From positions 1 through 64,000 of the forward strand of contig PERG01000012.1 in assembly GCA_002928535.1 (NCBI GenBank): a DNA stretch of 64,000 nucleotides, in the 5' to 3' direction. Below are positions 63,851 to 64,000 of the stretch, in pieces. This stretch comes from Methylotenera sp. Its GTDB lineage: Bacteria > Pseudomonadota > Gammaproteobacteria > Burkholderiales > Methylophilaceae. Numbering within the stretch: position 1 is the stretch's first letter; the number at the start of each line of letters is the position of its first letter. The translations under genes and the position numbers were made by a program. The notes beneath the pieces were generated by a model, which saw only the letters and a list, made by a program, of their open reading frames with translations, did not search any database and was not told where the DNA came from.

Positions 63851-64000
63851 TTAAAGCTTAAGGCCCCTAGCTTTCAGCTCTCTAAACAATCGATCCCATT
63901 CTGATTTAATAGAATCTTTATTTAAATTGTAAACATCAGATGCGCAGGCTCTATAGTTTTTACTTTTCTTACTAAAACAAGCCGATTTTTTAGGTAAATG
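63851..64000 (-). CDS. Unrecognised protein, C-terminal 49 residues (cut by window edge)
   Basis: On the minus strand the frame is open from base 64000 to TAA at 63851-63853. It contains two Cys (SACFSKKSKNYRACASDVYN) and a charged helix (KSEWDRLFRELKARGLKL). There is no start in the window, so the gene begins beyond it. No family is recognised. Confidence 0.4.
   Translation of the reverse strand, partial: HLPKKSACFSKKSKNYRACASDVYNLNKDSIKSEWDRLFRELKARGLKL

Overview
The window looks like a chromosomal segment of a Gram-negative, methylotrophic betaproteobacterium, most likely Methylophilaceae (Methylotenera-like). The placement rests on a formaldehyde-activating enzyme (Fae, 37796-38317), a betaproteobacterial-style glnE, prfC and acs backbone, many c-di-GMP and chemosensory genes, and moderate-to-low GC with AT-rich gaps. 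It is inferred from protein family content and was not tested by a database search. I recognise no rRNA, tRNA, CRISPR array, intact insertion sequence or prophage.

Layout. Bases 1-345 hold the 3' end of an unrecognised AT-rich gene. Bases 472-8002 are a copper/silver-type efflux island: a Met/His/Cys-rich periplasmic protein, a TolC-family channel, a lipoprotein with a heavy-metal-binding domain, CusB fused to a CusF-like domain, CusA and a short cation diffusion facilitator. A decayed OprO/P-type porin follows (8266-9725). Bases 10028-18073 (minus strand) are a tightly overlapping six-gene NRPS-independent siderophore operon in the vibrioferrin order pvsA-B-C-D-E plus an SbnG-like citrate synthase, behind a near-consensus Fur box. 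Next to it are a PepSY membrane protein and a divergent TonB-dependent receptor. A YbfB-like MFS protein, a very large GAF/PAS/GGDEF/EAL protein and a potassium block (truncated KdpD, KdpE, Kup, outer-membrane porin) come next. A Cpx-like stress module (Spy/CpxP, CpxR, CpxA) has an exact GTAAA-N5-GTAAA site in its divergent promoter. Bases 35971-49030 are mostly housekeeping or single genes: a hydrolase lipoprotein, fae, a diguanylate cyclase, ychJ, prfC, eptA with a coupled 20-21 aa membrane microprotein, acs and glnE.

Bases 49595-62809 (minus strand) form one ten-gene operon: CheW, CheR-TPR, CheW, a broken MCP, an intact MCP, CheA-REC, CheB, a REC-histidine kinase, a single-domain response regulator and a REC-PAS-GAF-GGDEF-EAL protein. 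The core matches the Wsp surface-sensing system, but the usual diguanylate cyclase output (WspR) is replaced by a protein with a degenerate GGDEF motif and an intact EAL domain, which suggests a Wsp-like system that lowers c-di-GMP. The two MCPs share long identical DNA stretches and the upstream one carries a 478-bp deletion. An AT-rich, gene-poor tail ends in the 3' part of a minus-strand gene. A palindromic intergenic repeat built around CGCTTTCGGCCC recurs through the window.
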